Source of the DNA: Pelecanus crispus
Taxonomy: Eukaryota > Chordata > Aves > Pelecaniformes > Pelecanidae
Assembly: GCF_030463565.1 (NCBI RefSeq)
Contig: NC_134662.1
Span: forward strand, 1,550,001-1,614,000
DNA length: 64,000 bases
Direction of reading: 5' to 3'
Each line of letters opens with the position of its first letter. The first letter of the stretch is position 1. The notes under the pieces were generated by a model. It searched no databases. It was not told the DNA's origin and saw only the letters and a program-made list of their open reading frames with translations. This document shows positions 1 to 9,345 of the stretch, piece after piece. The translations under genes and the position numbers were made by a program.

Positions 1-3000
1 TTTCACCGTGCTGCTCCATAAACAAGAGGGCCACGCCTGTTCCCGGGGAATCCGAAATAAAGTACAAAGTCTTCAGCAGTGCAGGAAGCCACATGCTGGG
101 AAACACACAGAGCGTGAAAACATAACGCATGCACAATGAGGGGTCACCTCTGTGTCATCTCTTGCCCGTGGGTCAAAAGGCAATCTCTGCATCTAATTAA
201 CAGAAAGTCTCATAAGAGCTTCAGCCATTATAAAAGCAAAACAAATAAGAGGCAGCAGAGAAAACACTCTCCAGTTAGAGATGCAATAATTAGCACAGGT
301 ACCTGGGTTAAACAGTGTTTGAACACCTCTTCCTTTCTGGCTGTTACAAAGGCTCGATTAAAGCTCTGAAGGCTGAGTTAAAGATCAGGTTCAGCTCTGG
401 CAGATCACGCTTGAGAAATTTCAAGTGCTGAACAAGTTCTGCTACTCCCATTTGCCCCGTTGCTCCCGCTCGTGTAATGAAACAGGTTCCTGCTGGCTGT
501 GCCTTTACGCTCGGGCAGAGCGGGCATGAAGCACTACCCCTTTCTGCAGGTGCTAGAGGATAATACATACGCCGGGGAAGGAGCTGGGTACAATTTCCTC
601 AAGTTACTACTTGACAAAGAGGGGATACACATTAACCTCACCATGTTCTGCTTTGAGATTTCACCTCAGTCCATGACATAACCTGTGCCAAACTGATAGG
701 CCTGGATGCTGCTACCCTTCCCGGCTCACGAGCCAGAGGGAGCGATCAAAAGGCACCACCGCTTTCTCCGTGCTACCTTCCCACCGAATCTCCCCTCGGA
801 CAAGAGAGCTGAGCTACTGGCAATCGCTGGCCGATGTGGAGGCAGCTGGCCAAGGAAGCGGTGGGCAGGTCGCAGCAACAGCACTTCTGTTCCCATCGTC
901 ACCTGATGGCAGTTTTCCCCACGTAAACACACCTTTTGGACAAGTCACTGGACAGACAGGAGAAATAGAGGTTCTGCTGTCGGATGCTCAACAACCAGCA
1001 TATGACGGCACTCATTTTGGCGATTACCTAGAAAATATTTACTCATTTATTTATTCTGCATACCACAAAGTGTTTAATAAGAAGGAAGTGAGGACGGATG
1101 GAGTGAAGTACTTGCACCTTAGGGATACAGGGTCTTTATAAGGGTGGAGTTTTTCCACGTTAGGCATTCTAGACTCAAGGAGGACCTACTTCAGAGTAGA
1201 GGGAAGCAGAAGAGAAAGGCTACTGTATGCATTTCGTAACATTTTACAGACCCCTCAGGGCTTTTTTGTTTGGGTTGGGTTTTTTTGTTTGTTTTTTTTT
1301 TAGTAGTTTATATGCTCTGTCTGAGCACGGCAATTTTTCATAAAGCTGCTGACTTTAATAGCATTCAGTTTCCCTTCAAAAAAATACAAATATTCACAGA
1401 ATATGGCCATCCAATTATCTTACATCTCAAAACGGAGTACAAACAGCTAAGAACATCAGCTCTAGCTAAAAGGTCTGCTTTGTGGGAAGCCTTATCAGAA
1501 GTCAGCGCACTAAAAGCCAAGATTAAAAATTCACCAGCGGCCTTGTCCACAAAGCTTTACAGAAAAGGCCAGGGGACTCAAAAGTCTGCTTCATTGTAAC
1601 ATTTAACCTACTGAAGGTGCAATGGTGCCCCTGGTCAACTCACAAAAGGAAGTCATAGAACGCAGAAAATGCAGCGCCTTCAGTCAACAGACCCAAAAAA
1701 TTCTGCTTCTGTATTAGAAATAATAATAATAAAATAAAAATCAGCCATTAATATGAGATGTTGTTGCCAGCAGGGGAGTTGCTCTGTTAAGAGCCTTCAG
1801 CACAAAATACTAGGCTAGCATCATTAAAGACACTAACTCAGTAAGAATCAGCACTTCACAAGAAAACGAGTACAATGCCTTCAAGAGAGCTACAAATCAA
1901 GGAAAAAAATCATCCCCCCAGTAAAGCCTAAGACACCTTTGACACATGACTCCAACGTGACCTAACAGACCTCACTGCGCTTCGATGACTCCCCCGGCTG
2001 AACACCTCCCCTCTCACCACACGTGGAGGATGCTCAGTTTGGGCTTTTAAGACCTCAAGCCTGTAACTTGCAGACTGCGCGCACTACTTCCATTTGCAAA
2101 ACGCCAACAACACATTAACAAAAACCCTAATGAAAGACAGTGACATTTAGCTCCCTCAGACACCCAGAAGCCACCAAATGGACAACGGCACATCACCAAC
2201 TTGTGTCGGGCGTAAACAAGTGACTTCTGATAAAAGTTTGTCGCCGCTTGGTACTTCTCTTTGGTGCTAGACTCCACGCCACGAAAATCTCAACTACTGT
2301 TCACGTTATCAATTTGATCAAGAAACCAAGAAGTGGAGAAGACCGAGCAGCTGACCCAGCCTCTGGCTCTCACCGCACCTTCCCGAGGCGGGCCAGGTAC
2401 CGGTCAGTGACGGCTCTACGGCGAGAGCTTTGGGGCAGACCGGGCCGCGCACCCCGCGGGGTCCAGGGGCTTGCTCCTCGTTAACACGCGCGTCTGATGC
2501 AAGAGAGCGTCGAGGCACACGGGCTCCCGCAGGCAGCGGCGACCGCGGCACAGGCTCGCCCGGGCCCGCGGGCAGCCCCCCGGCAGCGGGGTCCCCGGCA
2601 CGGAGGCCCGGGCAGCGCCGTGACCCCGAGCCACCTGGCAGCGATCGGCTCCGACAAAGCACCAGAGGAAAACCGGGGGAAAGGCAGCCCCGAGCAGCGC
2701 CGTCATTGCGGGCAGCGAAGGGCCGGCACCTTCGGCTCCGGAGGCGGGGCAGGGCCCAAGGGCCGAGAGGCCGCTGCCCGCCGCCCCTCGGGGCCCGAGC
2801 TGGGGCCGGGACCCCGGGCAGCGCCCGCGGAGGGAGGGCAGCCCCAGCCGGGGCTCCGAGCCGCGCCGGGCAGCGGCTTCCCCAGCCCCGCAGCCGGGCC
2901 CGCCCCGCCCGGCCCGGCCCGGCCCCTCCGCCGGCCCGGCCCCACCGCCGGCCCGGCCCCACCGCTCGGCCTGGCCCCGCAGGCCCGCGCCCCCGGGGGA

Positions 3001-3094
3001 CAGGGCAGGTACCGGCCGCAGCCCGCACCGCCCCGCCGTGACACCGGCCCAGGGCCGCGGCCCCGCCGCCCGCCCTACCTACCTACCTACCTAC
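1..3094 (-). other. Non-coding stretch, presumed FZR1 intron 1
   Basis: No open frame here resembles a known protein on either strand, and base composition moves from AT-rich (1-2300) to very GC-rich (2400-3094). There is a T-rich run near 1262-1303. In human 19p13.3 FZR1 lies head-to-head with DOHH at about 5 kb, and a minus-strand donor candidate sits at 3094, so this is most simply the start of FZR1 intron 1 on the minus strand. That assignment rests on synteny, not on coding similarity. Confidence 0.4.
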
Positions 3095-3170
3095 CTGCCT
3101 GCCCGCCCGGCCGGCCCGGCCCCGCTCCGCCTCCTCCTGTCAGTCTCCGCCGACCCAGCGCTGCCCAATA
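3095..3170 (-). other. Candidate non-coding first exon of FZR1 (5' UTR)
   Basis: Read on the minus strand, a GC-rich segment begins near a GCCGCCATATTGGG (YY1-type) initiator region and ends at a good splice donor, CAG|GTAGGT, with the exon ending at 3095. The donor is the first of five GTAG steps. FZR1 (CDH1, an activator of the anaphase-promoting complex) begins with a 5'-UTR exon in other vertebrates and is the expected neighbour of DOHH. No FZR1 codons are visible in the window, so the identity is inferred from gene order only. Confidence 0.35.
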
Positions 3171-3420
3171 TGGCGGCCGCCCCCGCGGCGCTGCCCCCGC
3201 CCGCTGGCCCCGCCCCCGCGCGCGGCACGACGGGAGCGCGCCCCGCCCTCCCGTTCGAATCAACACAGGAAGCGGCGGCGCGCGGCGCCATGGCAACGGC
3301 CGCGGGCCCGGCCCCGCCCCCTCCGCGCGGCCCAGCCGGGGCGGCCTGCGGGGGGCAGGGCTGACGTCACCGCTCAGCACGCTGACGTCATGGCGGCGAG
3401 GGGCTTCCCGAGGTGGGGGA
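3160..3420. promoter_or_regulatory. CpG-island promoter with paired CRE, YY1 and RFX-type sites
   Basis: Two perfect TGACGTCA cAMP-response elements lie at 3362-3369 and 3383-3390, 21 bp apart. ATGGCGGC (YY1 core) occurs at 3170-3177, and the second CRE runs straight into another ATGGCGGCG. GCCATGGCAAC at 3287-3297 is an RFX half-site, and AGGAAGCGG near 3267 is ETS-like. There is no TATA box. The cluster sits between the presumed FZR1 first exon (minus) and the HARBI1-like gene (plus), so it may work in both directions. Confidence 0.55.
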
Positions 3421-4110
3421 ACCGAGCCCTCCCCGGCCCCGCGGAGGCCCCAAGCGAGGGCCCGGCTGCGCCCACGGCGGCTCCCCCGCAGCCCGGGCAG
3501 GGGGGGCCCGGGGGGCCCCGCAGGCAGCGCAGGGCCGGGCCCGGCGGGCGGAGGCGCAGGGCCGCGCCGCCTCCCCAGCCCGCAGAGCCGCCCTCGGCGC
3601 CGCCGGGCCCGGCGGGGGCTGGCGCCCGAGCTCGGCCCGCAGGCTCGGATCGGGGCGGGCAGCGAGCACGGGGGCCTGCGGAGCCGCTGCCCGCCCCGGG
3701 CCGGTGCCGGCCGGCAGGACTCGCTGCCCCGAGCCGTTCCCCGCACCTGCACAAGGGCCAGCCCGAGCTGCAGAGCTTTCCCGCTGCCCGTGCCCCTTGC
3801 CCCGCTGCCGGGCTGGCTCTGGCGGCGCTCGGCGCCTTCGTCGTGGGGCCAAGGGAGGCGGCGGATCCCGTCTCCCCGGGTTGTGTCTCCCGTAACGCTC
3901 CCGTGCTCTCGCCGCCCACCGCCAGCGTCCCGGGGTGCTGCTGCGGCCGTGCAGGGAGCTGCGGGCGGGCGATGCCCGGCGTTGATGCAGCCCGGTCTCC
4001 CGCGGTTGAGCGTCTCTCTTCGAAGCGGCCTTGCGCGTTATTTACAACAAGAAGCAGCAGCAGGCAGTAACTGGCAGCCTAAGCAGGACCTGAACCGTTC
4101 CTTGTAACAA

Positions 4111-4277
4111 CCCCTGGGGTCCGGGGGTGCGGCACCCCAGCAGCCCGGAGGGGTGCCCCCGTTCCCCGGAGGGGTGCCCCCATTCCCCGGAGGGATACCC
4201 CTGGGGTCCGGGGGTGCGGCACCCCAGCAGCCCGGAGGGGTGCCCCCGTTCCCCGGAGGGGTGCCCCCATTCCCCGC
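4111..4277. repeat. 87-bp tandem duplication with 21-bp sub-repeats
   Basis: A segment starting CTGGGGTCCGGGGGTGCGGC at 4114 recurs at 4201, a period of 87 bp. Each unit ends in repeated GGAGGGGTGCCCCC blocks of about 21 bp. It lies upstream of the HARBI1-like coding start and would be 5' flank or 5' UTR. Confidence 0.75.
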
Positions 4278-4710
4278 CCGCACGGGACCTGGGGTGCGGG
4301 GCATCCCCCACCCTGGCGCATCCCGAGAGCCCAGCGGGCTTGGGGAGCTCGGGCACCGCTGCGGGGCCCGGCGCCGCTTGTTCCTTGCTGGGGCTTTGGG
4401 TTTGTTTCTCCGGGGCCCGTCCTTCCCTGCCGCGGGGCCCGGGCGCCCTTGCCAGCCGCCCCGCAAACGCGCGGCCCGCACCGTGGCTGGGCCGGCCGGC
4501 GCGGCGGGCTCCATCCCGGCCGGTACCGGCGCCCTCGGTGCCGGGCGGGGGAGGGGGGGCGAGGCGGGCGGGCGCCGGCGGCGCCGCCGCGATGGGCGCG
4601 GGTGGAGGCGGCGGGGCCGCCCCGTCCCGTCCCGTCCCGTCCCGCCCCCCGGTGCCGCCGTGACCCCGCGGCCGAGCACTTCCAGGGCGGCCCCGGCTCC
4701 CGATTTGAAA

Positions 4711-4893
4711 ATGCAGGAGCGGCTGCTGGTGCTGCTGTGCGCGCTGGCGCGGCGGCGGGCGGGCGGGCGGCGGGCCATGGCCGGGGCGGGGGCGGGGACC
4801 GGGGCCGGGGCCGGGGCCGGGGCCTGGGACGGGCCGCAGCGGCGCGCCTGGCTGCGGCACTACTACAGCCAGCGGCAGAAGCGGCTCATGACG
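4711..4893 (+). CDS. HARBI1-like gene, coding exon 1
   Basis: It encodes 61 residues: a basic Leu/Arg start, a Gly-Ala run, then AWLRHYYSQRQKRLMT. It ends at a consensus donor (gt at 4894). The frame is open upstream to 4153, so an earlier start is possible. ATG 4711 is preferred because upstream sequence is repeat-like and low complexity. Confidence 0.65.
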
Positions 4894-7132
4894 GTGAGCG
4901 GGCGGGGGCCGCCATCGGCGGGGGCCGGGAAGGACGCGGGGACGCGAGGGAGGGGGCTCGGGGACCCCGCCACGCGGGGCGGCCGGGGGGCGCGGGGGGG
5001 ATGGGGACGCAGGGGCGGGGGACGAAGGACACGCGGGATGGGGACGCAGGGGTGGGGGACGAAGGACACGCGGGATGGGGACGCAGGGGTGGGGGACGAA
5101 GGACACGCAGGGGGTGCGGAGGTCGCGGGGACGCACGGGGGACGGGCAGGGGGCAAAGCGCGGGGGTGGGAACACGAGGGGCGCGGGGGGGACAGGGCGC
5201 GGGGACGCAAAGGGTGGGGGCCGGGGGACAGCACGCAGGGACAGGAAGGATGTGGGATGCAAAGGGCGCGCAGGTCACGAAGGACGAGGAACGTGGGGGG
5301 TATGTGGGGCACGAAGACGGGGACGCAAAGGGTGGGGGGACACGAAGGACAGGGGACTCGAAGGGCGCGGGATGCGGAGCCAGGCACAAAGGGCGGGGGG
5401 GCGTGAAGGAGGGGGTGACGTTAAAGGCGGGGGACACAAAGGATGGGGGATGCGAAGGGCCTGGGGACACACGGCAACGAGGAGAAGCTGTTGGGGGGGG
5501 GACACGGGGAACCCACTTCCCTGGGCAGTTGCTGAGGAAGGTGAAAAAAGCCTCTTTTCAGCTTAAAATGTTTTTTAGAATTTAATAACAGAAAACCAAT
5601 TCCCGTGGAGGGGCTCCTTTCCCATGCGCTCCCCCTTCCAAATCGTGACCGAGCCCACAGTTTGCTCGGTTGCATGAAAGCAAGTAATACTCGTTAAAAA
5701 ATAAAACCACAGAGTAAGCGGCCGCCCCGAAAGGGGACTTTTCCAGAAGGCTCCTCATCTGTGGCACCCGGGTGTCTTGTCCAGGGTCACAACTATTGCC
5801 TGGTGGGTTAGCAGTGGGGTTTCCCAGGGACAGGAAAATTTGACCCAGTGGTAGTGCCGGTCGGGACCGCCGGCCGCGTGGCACTGGGCGTCCTCCTCGC
5901 CTTGAGCAGGTCGCTTGAGCTGGGTGGTCTTCAGAGGGGGGGTCCCAGCGAAGCGCTGGGTGGGGGCCACCGGTGCTGTCTCACGCCCCTCTTGCCTTCC
6001 CGCCATGTTGCAGCTCCTGATCGCTCGACGGAGGAGAACCAGCTGCTACTTCTACCCCCGCGCCTGGCCCAGCATCAGGAGCGCGGACTGGTGGGAGCGG
6101 GTGGTTCTGAAGGAGTTTGGGCCCCAGGACTGGCTGGAGAAGTTTCGGATGTCCAAGGAGACCTTCTTCTATGTCTGCAACCAGCTGCGGCCCGGGCTGG
6201 CTCCGCACAGCGCCCACTTCCACCCCACCCTGCCCCTGGAGAAGAGGGTGGCCGTGGCCCTGTGGCACTTGGCCACCAACGTGGAGTACCAGACTCTCAG
6301 CCCGCTCTTCGGCGTGGGGCCCTCCACAGTGCAGACGTGTGTCCGGGAGGTGAGCTACGCCGTCGTCTTGCTGCTGAAGCCCCTCTACCTCCGGCTGCCC
6401 AATGAGAAGGAGCTGGAGAACATGGTGCGCATCTTCCGCACCCGCTGGGGCTTCCCGCATTGCATCGGCGCCCTGGACAGCCTCCACATCCCCATCCACC
6501 CGCCCCTGCGCCTCAGCGCCGACTACTGCAACGGCCAGGGCTGGCACTCCATCCTGACGCAGGCCACCGTCGACGGGCTGGGCCAGTTCTGGGACGTCTC
6601 CACCGCCTTCCCCGGCAGCATGGAGAACAGCGCGGTCCTGGAGAGCTCCAGCCTGTGGGTGCTGGCCAAGGAGGGCCGGCTGTGCCCCAACCCTCCCAAG
6701 CACTTCATGGGGAAGGCGCAGAAGTACGTGCTGCTGGGTGATGCCACCTACCCCTTGCAAGACTGGATCCTCAAGCCCTACCAGGAGGACGAGAACCTCA
6801 CTCAGCGGCAGCTGCAGTTCAACTACCGCCTGAAGCGGGCGCACAGCGTGATCGAGAACGCCTTCCTGCGCCTGAAGGCACGCTGGCAGATCCTCCTGAA
6901 GTGCGACGACTGCAGCCTGGAGCTGCTGCCCACCCTCGTCCTCGCCTGCTGCATCCTGCACAACGTCTGCGAAGCCCACGACAACCCCTTCAACGAGGAG
7001 TGGCTGGAGGGCACCGAGCCGACCGAGCTTCCCAAGCCCTGCCAGCCCGCGCCTGCTGCCATGGAGGACAGCCGGGCCGAGCAAGTGCGCGAGCTGATGT
7101 GCCAGTACTTCGAGAGCTGCGGGGAGGGCTGA
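4711..7132 (+). CDS. HARBI1/ALP1-like domesticated Harbinger transposase, putative nuclease (2 exons: 4711-4893, 6014-7132)
   Basis: Joining 4711-4893 to 6014-7132 gives 433 aa. The junction is phase 0, with donor ACG|GTGAGC and acceptor TTGCAG|CTCC. The C-terminal ~370 residues are a PIF/Harbinger DDE_Tnp_4 nuclease: a helix-turn-helix-like region (around 130-180, SPLFGVGPSTVQ), then catalytic D216 in GALDSLHI, D304 in LLGDATYPL and E342 in VIENAFLRLKARW. The intron and the intact triad with no disablement suggest a host gene under constraint, not a decayed element. Vertebrate HARBI1 acts with the Myb/SANT-like NAIF1 for nuclear import and DNA binding; whether this paralog does is unknown. 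No terminal inverted repeats were seen around it. The first exon is Arg/Gly/Ala-rich and low complexity, so the start codon is less certain than the rest. Confidence 0.82.
4801..4824 (+). repeat. (GGGGCC)4 hexanucleotide in coding exon
   Basis: Four perfect GGGGCC copies, preceded by related G-rich sequence, encode the Gly-Ala run in exon 1 of the HARBI1-like gene. Confidence 0.8.
5001..5480. repeat. 37-bp minisatellite in the HARBI1-like intron
   Basis: ATGGGGACGCAGGGG starts at 5001, 5038 and 5075, an exact 37-bp period for about three units. Degenerate GACGCAAAGGGTGGGGG-type copies continue to about 5480. The plus strand is G-rich. Confidence 0.75.
5481..6013 (+). other. Rest of the HARBI1-like intron
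   Basis: Non-coding; it ends in the acceptor at 6013. An AT-richer patch lies at 5560-5720. Nothing else was recognised. Confidence 0.5.
6014..7132 (+). CDS. HARBI1-like gene, coding exon 2 (DDE nuclease)
   Basis: It begins after TTGCAG (6008-6013), continues in phase 0 from exon 1, and runs 372 codons to TGA at 7130-7132. It carries the whole nuclease domain. The ATG at 6005, just before the acceptor, is a possible start for an unspliced form. Confidence 0.85.
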   Translation, partial: LLIARRRRTSCYFYPRAWPSIRSADWWERVVLKEFGPQDWLEKFRMSKETFFYVCNQLRPGLAPHSAHFHPTLPLEKRVAVALWHLATNVEYQTLSPLFGVGPSTVQTCVREVSYAVVLLLKPLYLRLPNEKELENMVRIFRTRWGFPHCIGALDSLHIPIHPPLRLSADYCNGQGWHSILTQATVDGLGQFWDVSTAFPGSMENSAVLESSSLWVLAKEGRLCPNPPKHFMGKAQKYVLLGDATYPLQDWILKPYQEDENLTQRQLQFNYRLKRAHSVIENAFLRLKARWQILLKCDDCSLELLPTLVLACCILHNVCEAHDNPFNEEWLEGTEPTELPKPCQPAPAAMEDSRAEQVRELMCQYFESCGEG

Positions 7133-8400
7133 CCGGGGCCCGGGGGGAGAAGCAGCCCTGCGCATCCTTGCTCGCGGACTTCCCACGGACTCCGGCAAAC
7201 GTTTGCCCAGTGGTACCGGGCTGTTTTGGCAAAGGACTGCACCCTCTTGCCTCTGCTGAAGGCTGCTGGCAGAGCAAGGAAGGCTGCCGGCTGTGCCAGC
7301 CATTCCTGGAGAGGGGAGGGGGGGGCGGCTGCGTCACGCTCGTGCTGGTTTTGCCGCGGTGGTTTCAGGCAGTGGAATGTATTTTGTGCCCTTGCTCTCT
7401 TCCAAGATTTGAGTGGTCTGGTGGTGTGTTGTGTGAGTAAAGCGGGGATCGGGGCTGGGCGAGGGAGAGGGCTGCCGGGGTCTCCCTTCCCTGGGAGCAC
7501 GTCTCTGTCCCCAGGCCCCTCTGTCAGGCCGAAACCAGCAGCAGGCTTGAAATAAGAAGGCTAAACCCCTTGGAAGGTACGAAACTTGCTGCGTACACAC
7601 GCTTGGGAGGGGAAGGGAAGGAAGAAGCAGAGCAGCGGCTTGCCAGGGGCTGGCACCAGCCCGGAATGAAATTGCATCTACAAACTCCCGCTCCGTGGCT
7701 GCTCGGGCAGCGCGTGCTGCCCTCGGGGGGAGCGGGCGCAGCGGCCGCAGCCTGGCGTCCCCCCTCACGCCTCCCCGGAGGGGTTTGCTGCGAGGGTCTG
7801 AGCCCCCAGGGTCGCTCCCCATCCCACCGGGCAGCTCCTTCTGCCGGCGCCCCCGTTCTCTGCCCCCAGCCCGGCTGCAGCGTGAGCGGACACACGCAGC
7901 CCCGCGCCGGTGCCGCCCGGGAGCTCGCAGGCTGGGGGGGCTTTGCTCCGGGGGGCAGGGCCGGCCGCGGAGCGCAGAGGCCCCTCCGTCAGCACTTTGC
8001 TGGGAGGCGGTAGGCGGGGGGAACGGCACAGACACGTCCCGCCGTGCCGCCCTGCCCACGGGGCCGGGACCCGGCGCCCGCGGGGCTCGGCGGGGCCGGG
8101 GTGCCCCAGCTGCCGCACCGGCGGCGGCTAGCGGAGCCCCGACCGCCGCGCCGGTGCCGGAGAGGTGTCGGGCTGGGGTCCACAAAGGCACCTGCGGCTG
8201 GGGGCGAGCTCCAGCGGGGGCCGCGTCCGGGCCCTGGGGCAGCAAAGCTCCCCGGGGAGGGGCCGCTCCGCGGCCTCCGGCGCCCCCGGCCCCGCTCACG
8301 CTGGCTCGGGCGGCCCCGGACGGGGGGCGGCACTAGGGCCCGGGGCGGGCGGGAGGCGGCACTAGGGCCCGGGGCGGACGGGGGCCGAGGGACAGCCCCG
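7133..8400 (+). other. HARBI1-like 3' region and spacer to DOHH
   Basis: No canonical AATAAA follows the stop codon. The best candidate poly(A) signal is AGTAAA at 7436-7441, next to GT-rich sequence. From about 7640 the DNA becomes a CpG island leading into the DOHH promoter. A 29-bp direct duplication (CACTAGGGCCCGGGGCGG) occurs at 8331 and 8360. Confidence 0.4.
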
Positions 8401-8429
8401 CCTCCCCCCGCCCGGGCCTGCGCGCCGCC

Positions 8430-8635
8430 GCCACCGCGCATGCGCCGCCGCTGACCCCGCCGTTCCCCCGGCCGCTCCCACTCGGCGGGAGCAGGGGGGG
8501 ACAGGCAGCGCCCCCGCCTGGGCGGCCGCGGGGCGACCCCGCCCTCCCCTCCCCTCCCCTCCCCTCCCCTCCCCGGAAGTGCGGTGGTAGGAGCCGCCGC
8601 CGCGGTCACGTGAGGGAGCAGCATGGCGACGCGCG
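8430..8635 (+). promoter_or_regulatory. DOHH: DOHH promoter and 5'-UTR exon 1
   Basis: TATA-less CpG-island promoter. GCGCATGCGC at 8436-8445 is a perfect NRF1 palindrome, CCGGAAGTG at 8573-8581 is an ETS/GABP site, and CACGTG at 8607-8612 is an E-box (MYC/USF). A non-coding first exon ends at 8635 with donor GCG|GTGAGT and joins acceptor GCGCAG at 9016. NRF1, ETS and E-box sites together are typical of housekeeping growth genes. The transcription start is not defined exactly; about 8580-8610 is likely. Confidence 0.7.
8540..8574. repeat. (CCCCT)n polypyrimidine tract at DOHH promoter
   Basis: About seven CCCCT steps in a row. The opposite strand is (GGGGA)n, able to form a G-quadruplex or triplex directly next to the ETS site. 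Confidence 0.8.
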
Positions 8636-9016
8636 GTGAGTGCGGGGACCGGACCGCCCCCCCCTCCCAGCCCCCCCGGCCCGTCGGGGCCCGGCCCGGG
8701 CCGCTCCCCCCGCTCCCCCCGGCCCACCACGGTCCTGCCCGGCGGCTCGGGCCGCTCCCCCCGGCCCATCGGGGCCCGGCCCGGCGGCTCCGGCCGAACA
8801 GGGCCGGGCTGTCGCGGGGCGCCGGGGGTGTGGGGGTCCGTGTCGGTCCCGGGGATCCGGTCAAGCCCTGTCCGGGAACTTCCCGGTTCTGCTCGGCCCA
8901 CCGGCCCAGGGCCGGGGCTCGCCTGCTGCGCCGGGGCACCCGCTTCGCCCCCGCGGCAGCTGCCGGGCTGGGCCGCGGCCTCCTCTGCCCCGCCCCGACC
9001 CCTTCCCCCTGCGCAG

Positions 9017-9345
9017 GAGCGTGACCGGAGGGAGCCCCGCCAGAGGCTGCGAGCGACCGGATCCCGGCGCCATGGTGACAGAGGCGGAGGTGGCGGCCAT
9101 CGGCCGGACGCTGGTGGACGCGGCCCAGCCCCTGCCCGCCCGGTTCCGGGCCCTCTTCACCCTGCGCAACCTGGGCGGCCGCGCCGCCGTGGACTGGATC
9201 AGCCGGGCCTTCGGGGACGGCTCCGCGCTGCTGAAGCACGAGCTGGCCTACTGCCTGGGCCAGATGCGGGACGAAGCGGCCATCCCGGTGCTCACCCGGG
9301 TGCTGGAGGACACCGGTCAGGAGCCCATGGTCAGGCATGAGGCGG
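9017..9345 (+). CDS. DOHH: DOHH exon 2 (5' UTR 9017-9071, coding 9072-9345)
   Basis: Acceptor GCGCAG|G at 9016. The coding part encodes residues 1-91 with the first two His-Glu pairs and ends in phase 1 at GCG G|GTACG. Confidence 0.92.

Larger units (their letters stand above)
2400..5000. other. CpG island
   Basis: Continuous very high GC content with abundant CpG from about 2.4 to 5.0 kb. It covers the CRE-containing promoter and the first coding exon of the HARBI1-like gene. Its long open frames on both strands (for example 2497-4107) follow from high GC content and are not called as genes. Confidence 0.6.

Noticed and set aside
2047-2277. 76-codon minus-strand frame as an FZR1 exon
   Set aside because: The translation has no similarity to FZR1 (no WD40 or C-box motif) and no splice logic.
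2497-4107. 536-codon Pro/Arg/Ala-rich frame
   Set aside because: Lies across a CpG island and promoter; composition explained by GC content.
6005-7132. Single-exon HARBI1-like gene starting at ATG 6005
   Set aside because: The ATG lies inside the splice acceptor context and a clean phase-0 first exon exists upstream; kept only as an alternative.
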